Shown in pieces: positions 58,139 to 64,000 of a stretch of 64,000 nucleotides of DNA (position 1 is the first letter of the stretch; each line of letters begins with the position of its first letter). The stretch comes from Azadirachta indica (lineage: Eukaryota > Streptophyta > Magnoliopsida > Sapindales > Meliaceae). Both the position numbers and the translations under genes were made by a program. Under the pieces are notes generated by a model that was not told the origin of the DNA, made no database searches, and worked only from the letters and a program-made list of their open reading frames with translations. The DNA lies in the NCBI GenBank assembly GCA_022749755.1, contig CM040442.1:2506663-2570662 (forward strand), in the 5' to 3' direction.

Positions 58139-58870
58139 TTCTGCTTTGTGGTAAATATTGGCCCTACCTTGTCTTCCAGTATCGCTTGGAAAAAGTTCTT
58201 CAGATTGAAGTATTTCTTAACGGGCTTATTTTGCTGACAGCTACCTTGTAAATATTACTCCTAGAAATTTTGGTTACAGTTTGTACTTTCACTAGAAATA
58301 TTAATGTGGAAATCTGCTTAATTATAGCAGAAATTTGTGTTCTTTTTATTGCAGAAGTTATCATTTTGCAATCCATATTTTGTAATTGTTATAAATAGTT
58401 GGTTTTAAGCATCCAGGAAAAATAAAAAAAAGGAAAGCAGCTGAATGTTTTCCATTCCTTTTTGGCAATACGCCAAGTATTCATCTGATTCCGGGCCTTA
58501 TACATGGGTCCGGCTCACTCGAGTCGGGTTTTTACGGAAAACAGATCAAATCCAAGGGTTCGGGCGGGCCAATCATTTTGACACCTATCTTACAACGTGG
58601 ATTTGTTTAATTGGCCGGGGAGTGAGTTTCAGATTTTATTCGGTAAGATCAAAGTGGACAATAATTTCTTAATTTCAATAATATCAAAGAATAAAAATAA
58701 ACACACCACGTGTTAACTTTTTTCAATTCCCTTAAACGTAGGCCGAACGTGAACGGCACTCATTCAATCATGTTACAAACCAACGGTTCAGATCACATCA
58801 CACGCGACACGCACCATCATCATTCATAATCTTCACTGGACCCCACAAAATAAACCCAATACAAAGAAAG
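58139..58870. other. RPC7 3' region and profilin promoter
   Basis: The first ~300 bp are the likely RPC7 3' untranslated region. 58,480-58,600 is GC-richer (CGGGCCTTATACATGGGTCC, CGGGCGGGCCAATC, TTTTGACACCTATC) and may be a hAT-type transposon end fragment. The rest leads into the profilin promoter. Confidence 0.4.
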
Positions 58871-58873
58871 TAC

Positions 58874-58881
58874 TATATATA
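58874..58881 (+). promoter_or_regulatory. Profilin TATA box
   Basis: TATATATA about 130 bp upstream of the ATG at 59,011, the only TATA element in the near-upstream region. Confidence 0.6.
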
Positions 58882-59010
58882 CCACTCTTCTTCAAACCCA
58901 CACCACATCGAGCAAAGCGAGCAACGATAACGGAAAAGAGACTTAAAAATTCCCTTAGAAAGAAGAAGCAAACTGAATTTACCGTGAGAATTTCAACTTG
59001 ATCGGCGAAA

Positions 59011-60951
59011 ATGTCGTGGCAGACTTACGTTGACGATCACTTGATGTGCGATGTCGAAGGACACCGTCTCACTGCTGCTGCGATCATCGGTCACGACGGC
59101 AACGTGTGGGCTCAGAGCTCCAACTTTCCTAAGGTTTTACAATACTCTCGTTCTCTCTTCAATTTTCTGTATCGATCTGTTTGTGTGGATTCTTTATGTT
59201 GTTTGGTAAAGTTTACGTTAAATTTTTTATGATTTGAGTGGATCTGATTGATTTGATTTGTTTTATTATTTGTAATTAAGGATCTGCTTAGGAAAAAGAA
59301 AATGAAACTTTTGGATTTATGTTTTTTGATTTTTAAAGATGAAAAAAATTTTGAAGTCTGAAAATTAGTACTTTCAGTGCAAGTATAGAGATTAAAACGA
59401 ATAGAGGATGATGACTTTAATCTGATTATGCGAAAAAAAAAAAAAGAATTTACTGTTATTTATGAATGAAATATGGTGGTTCCATGATAAGCATTTTGTA
59501 GTTCAATGAAAATGTTGAGTGGATGATGGGCTCTTTGTTATTGTCTTCCAAAACAATTTCTGTTTACAAATTCAAAATAAGATGAAAGAAAGCTGCGTTC
59601 GCCAGTCTATGTTTGGAAAACATGCTGTCATATGACAAAAAATACAATCTCATAAAGTAATGTGAATCCCTTAAACCTCCGAATTGCTCAAAACTCACTG
59701 CCTACTGTTGAGGATGCATTTTTATTGATTTTGTTGTCAGATATGTTTTTTGAAATACGCTGCTGCACACACACACATTCTAGAAGATTTAAAAAATTTG
59801 ATCTTATTTGAATTTTATAAAATGGACTTTGTAAAACATTTTGCAAAATGTACTGAACAGACTTTAATTTGCTGTGATGGAGGATTTGTTTGGCGTTAAG
59901 ATATAATTCTTTTCCTCTTTGTTTCTGTTAGAGATTAGGTGTGATTGAACATGAGGGTTTTGTATTGTGCAGTACAAGCCTGATGAGATTGCTGCAATCA
60001 TGAAAGATTTTGAAGAGCCCGGTACCCTTGCCCCAACGGGATTGCACCTTGGTGGCACTAAGTACATGGTCATCCAGGGTGAGCAGGGAGCCGTCATTCG
60101 TGGCAAAAAGGTACTAATACTTGCCTTGATTGTTTTACATTATATAAGATTTTTTCACAGTTGTGATATAAAATTTCTAATAAACTTTCATTATAAGCAC
60201 CATTATTGTGATCCATGGCCCTGACAGTTGTCTAAACTTTTGAATATATAGTTGCTATCTAAGGAATATCTTTCTTTTGAAAACTCATTTTTGTGCTGTC
60301 ATGAACTTTAACTGCTCATTAGACTATTGTGGTGGATTTTGGACTTTAGAGCCAGGCATGTTTCTGGAAGCTTTAATATTAAAGCTTCATGGGTCTGATC
60401 GTGGGGCCGCCTCAAGGAGCCCTTATTTGAATTTTGTCAATTTGTTTAGTACCTTTTAATGATAGTTACTTGGGCATAAGCAAATGGATGACAGATCGCT
60501 TCTCCTTTTTTCCTTGTATAATCCTTTTGTATACTATGGATCAATCATTTCTTGTGGTGGCTACTGTTACACACCTAATCACGTTCTAGTTTCCTTTTCG
60601 TTTTCCCTTGGATGATGAAATTTGAACACCCAATCTATGTCCGTGAGTTGCTCCATGTGCCATGGCCTATCCATTAGGAAAATTAAGTTCCAAATTTCAT
60701 TCAATCAATATCACCAAAGTTCTGCTTCCTTATTTTTCACCATGGTTATACATTTTTATCAAGATGCATGCTTGCTTTTGATCTTACTCATTATTATTAT
60801 GTGCTGCATTTTACAGGGTGCTGGGGGTATGACTGTCAAGAAAACCAGCCAAGCTTTGATTTTTGGTATATATGATGAACCATTGACTCCAGGACAGTGT
60901 AACATGATTGTTGAGAGGTTGGGAGACTATCTCATTGATCAGGGCCTGTAG
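59011..60951 (+). CDS. Profilin
   Basis: Small cytosolic actin-monomer-binding protein that also binds poly-proline and phosphoinositides. Plant profilins are common pollen and fruit allergens. Three exons, 59011-59133, 59973-60110, 60817-60951, 396 nt, exactly 131 residues, the standard plant length, with the usual two-intron structure in phase 0. The N-terminal signature [32 protein letters not shown] in the middle, VIRGKKG and the C-terminal actin-binding block [20 protein letters not shown] are all intact. Canonical splice sites, no defects. Confidence 0.97.
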
Positions 60952-61810
60952 ATCCATCACAACTACATATAATTTCCATAAATCGTTTTTTTTTTCCGTT
61001 TTTGGGCTTGCCTCTTCTTCCATATTTGAATATGAACTGGCAGTATATTGTTTGCTGGAAAAATAACTGTGTGAGGATGAGTGATTTTTTTTGTTTCTTT
61101 TCGGGTCCTTTTACTCCCCAATTCCTTACGTTTTTTCTTAATTTATGGGTATTGCAGTTTTGAAGAAATTTGAGTCTTTGGATATTGTTGATATTATGAT
61201 ATGGTAATTATAATTATTTTTTTGATTGATTTTATTAGCAAGATTTCCTGTCGCATTCTATAAGATTCTTTTAATATTAGGTCTCTGTCTCTAAGATTTG
61301 AGTAATGTCCACATTTTACTTGGTTTATAGGAAAACTTGAATCAAAATTGTTGGTGAAACTAAAAGAATAGAGACCTGATTATGTTATATGTTTTAATTC
61401 TAACTCCTACAATTTATTCTTAAAATGACTCAAAAGAACTCGTGTACTTTAAGAAGAAACTTTAAATGTATAATCTGAATGAGTAGCATTTCAACATAAA
61501 TTATTCACAGAGATGATAAAAAAATAGTAATTAAAATAAGGGCTAAGAAAGATTTCACTTCCTCAACTTTAGCGCAATAATAAGTTAGGATATAGCTTTC
61601 TTAATTATAATAATTTAGTCCTGATAGAATTTTCCATAGATATAGTGGTTCCTCGTAACTAGCAGAACTAGAAAGGCAAAGGGAACGATGGCAGGGGTTA
61701 AGTTGTTAAATTTGATAAAAACCATATTCTCATTTGTTATTTCGTTGAAATTCAGGTTTGGTATTACATAAATATATCGTAAAAAGGCCAGGTCAGTACG
61801 GAATATTTCC
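60952..61810. other. Profilin 3' region and spacer
   Basis: About 150-250 bp of probable 3' untranslated sequence, then AT-rich spacer. No gene seen. Confidence 0.5.
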
Positions 61811-61816
61811 GCCCGA

Positions 61817-61918
61817 GGCCCATTTCTTTCCGGAGGGCATTTAAGTAAATAAACTCGACAGGCTTCTACCGCCCACAATCCCCAAACCCTAATTCCTCTT
61901 CCAGTTCTCCTATATATA
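61817..61918 (+). promoter_or_regulatory. Promoter with site II-like element, telobox and TATA box
   Basis: GGCCCA (site II type, TGGGCC on the other strand) at 61,817, AAACCCTAA telobox at 61,884-61,892 and TATATATA at 61,911-61,918 occur in the order found in many plant snoRNA and ribosomal protein promoters. Confidence 0.55.
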
Positions 61919-62080
61919 CACCGATTCACCCAGTCGATATTTCATCTTCTATTGCTTGTCTCCTTTGATATCCGTCTCTCTGTGTTAAGGGCTTTGTTGA
62001 TAACTGGAAAGTTCTAATTTTTTTTCTGTTTATGAATTTGTGCTTTTATTGTTTTACGGTTTGGTAGATAAGTCTTTTAA

Positions 62081-62225
62081 GCAGGGATTGTGTGTATCGG
62101 CGCTGTGCTAAGATCAATGCACATTGTATCCGAAAGAGTTCTCTGCAAAATCATATTTGGGAAGATGGGCAGTTGTGAATCATTCTCCACCGTTGATTCT
62201 GTCAACAATCATCTTCCTTACATCT
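62081..62225 (+). ncRNA. Candidate box H/ACA snoRNA
   Basis: 145-nt double hairpin. 5' hairpin: basal stem GCAGGGA (62,081-87) with TCTCTGC (62,140-46, one G-U), a pocket, then CGG/CCG (62,098-100 with 62,130-132) and TGTGC/GCACA (62,104-108 with 62,119-123). H box AAATCA at 62,148, 15 nt below the upper stem. 3' hairpin: GGAAGATG/CATCTTCC (62,160-67 with 62,210-17), a pocket GGCA/AAT, GTTG/CAAC, GAATC/GATTC. ACA box at 62,220-222, three bases from the predicted end and about 14 nt below the upper stem. Boxes, order, length and spacing all suit the class, whose members guide pseudouridylation of rRNA or snRNA. It lies ~160 bp downstream of a TATA box, so a longer precursor is implied. No folding program was run and the target is unknown. 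Confidence 0.6.
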
Positions 62226-64000
62226 ACACACTATGATTATTATTCCTTAACCCTAATTCATTGCTAAAAATTTCTTTAAATAGTAGTTTTTAGAGAAAAA
62301 CATATTAATATGGTTTGTGAAAAATAACTTCTTAAAATTTGTAAATGGAGTAATAACACCGAGATCCCAGTATTTTATTTTCAGTAATAACACTGAGATC
62401 CGTTTTCGAAAAAAACATTGAGATCCCTGTATTTTTTCTTTTCTTAAGCGAGACTGTATTAGTCTATCTATAACAAAGACGACAACTGCGTAATTTTCAA
62501 AATTCAAGGATTCAATTGTTGTTGTCCGAGAGAAATGTTTGAAAAGTGATGAAAAAGTATTATTAGTTATAATTTTAAGGTTCTTGGAAAATAAATAAAA
62601 AAGATATTGATATAAGGTGACTGTTTAAGTTTCATATATTGGGCTTCTGATAAGGCCAGCATTGGGCCAAATTTGGGCCTTAAAGTATCTTTCGCCTAAT
62701 AAACTTTCTCCTTGGATTAGGGTCCACATCAAGATCCTCTAATGAATTTATAATTTCTTGATTTGACAACCATTCAACATTAAATATAAATTTACTTTGT
62801 AAACCTTTGAAAAATCTGTCAAAAGGAATATCTAACCAAATTCTCTAATAAAAAGTATTATCTTTGTTTCTGTATGATCATGTAATGCCTCTCAAAGAAG
62901 GGCACAAAAAATATATATATATATATCCATAATCTATTTAAAACTAACAATTTCTATTCTATCATTATGATACAATTCCTCTATCCAAAATGTTGTAGCA
63001 GATTGGGATTCATTCCATGGGGCATACAGTCTGGACTTGACCTAATCAGCATTCAACATTGTACCAAGCCTTTGAATTGAATTTAATTAATTATTTTCAT
63101 TTATGGGTTCATGAAATTATAATTTTAATACGTGGACATGGATAAAGAGTAGGTGGTGAATCCTATCTTAAAATTATGTGGTGTAGGTTATTTTGTCAAT
63201 CAAATTCCATGTGTTTTTGACTTGCGCCAAAACTTTTTCCCTTTTTTTTTTTTTTTTTTTTGGGGTCAACTTCTTGCCTTATCCTCCTATATACAATAAT
63301 TAACCCTTCCATTACATTTTTAATAAGAAGAAATTTGAGTGGTGTTTAGACTTTAGATGGTTGCTTTAAAGATGATAAAGGGTTAACATTTGACCATTAT
63401 GTTCCCTTCTTAGGGAACTTGATAATGGAGAAAAACCCATTGAAATTGACATAAGTTGATGCATTTTGAAAAACTCTTCTTCACATTCTTGATTTTCACA
63501 GCCAACTTTTGCCTACTTTTTTCACAGATAAAATAATTTTTGCTACAAGTACCCTATGATACAATTGGGGAGATTTTTGATAGTAATTAAATTAGAAATC
63601 TAATTTTTTAAAATAACTATTATTTAAAACATGTTTCAAAAATAATCTATTTAAATTAAAATATTTTTATAAAAAAAAATTTTAAAAAATGATCAATATA
63701 CACTTTCAATAGGAGTATATTCATTCAAAAAAATTTAAATACGTTATTTTTATAATAAATTTTGAACAATAAGTATTGCTAAAAATTCAACTCAAGTGTT
63801 ACCGTAAGTATTGTATGATATATTTAAACATGAATCACACTATAGAAAAATTTATATATATTAAATTAAAATTCTTTTACCTTAATTGTTCATACACTTT
63901 TAAATTTAATTAATATGCCTACAAAATACGTTTTAAATTAACTTAAAATCGATTTCACTAAAAATATAGAATTTAACACAAATAAATTAAATTTTTTTGT
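62226..64000. other. Right-edge spacer, no gene seen
   Basis: AT-rich. It contains a short (TA)n run at ~62,911-62,926 and a 22-base T run at about 63,241-63,262. The 84-codon minus-strand open frame at 62,253-62,507 has no recognisable features. Confidence 0.6.

Noticed and set aside
61615..61929. 104-codon minus-strand open frame
   Set aside because: It overlaps the telobox/TATA promoter of the snoRNA candidate and has no recognisable domain or splice context.
1..64000. CRISPR array, bacterial operon or phage system
   Set aside because: No regularly spaced repeats; gene structures are intron-containing plant genes throughout.

Overview
The window is nuclear DNA from a eudicot plant. Its genes are split by AT-rich GT-AG introns and the intergenic DNA is very AT-rich with (TA)n tracts. 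It encodes plant proteins: a plant-type phosphofructokinase exon, a coiled-coil NB-ARC-LRR resistance gene, an ABO5-type mitochondrial PPR protein, a profilin and many VSP-type acid phosphatases. The species cannot be fixed from sequence alone; a woody eudicot such as Citrus is a guess.

Layout. 1-450 is the first exon of an ATP-dependent phosphofructokinase on the minus strand, running off the left edge. 450-4,220 is intergenic with one NB-ARC relic. 4,222-7,118 is a decayed CNL resistance gene. 7,564-11,765 is a 13-exon mitochondrial processing peptidase alpha subunit and 12,441-15,461 a two-exon PPR gene; each carries one single-base frameshift in this copy. 17,819-54,451 is a cluster of 14 recognisable loci, plus at least three small relics, of the HAD-type class B acid phosphatase / vegetative storage protein family (AP1-AP14 here). 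54,800-58,138 encodes RNA polymerase III subunit RPC7/C31, 59,011-60,951 encodes profilin, and about 62,081-62,225 is a candidate H/ACA snoRNA. The last 1.7 kb holds no gene I can see.

The acid phosphatase cluster is a birth-and-death array. The ancestral gene has three exons with fixed phases: exon 1 ends in phase 2, exon 2 is 210 nt, exon 3 is 178 nt. Reading frames and splice sites are intact in AP2, AP3, AP6, AP9, AP10, AP11 and AP13, but AP3 has Gly in place of the second catalytic Asp. AP1, AP4, AP5, AP7, AP8, AP12 and AP14 are broken, each by different lesions. AP13 and AP14 have lost intron 2 exactly at the splice junctions. The left half (AP1-AP6) was built by copying a two-gene block three times. 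The blocks carry along pieces of the PPR gene's intron and 3' flank, so the duplication probably started next to the PPR gene. The right half (AP7-AP14) is a second subfamily in both orientations.

The housekeeping genes on the two flanks are not functionally linked to the array. The RPC7 gene and the snoRNA candidate both have telobox-type promoters, common for plant ribosome-biogenesis genes. Several frame breaks in otherwise well-kept genes are single-base losses at homopolymers, so assembly error must be excluded before calling those genes dead.
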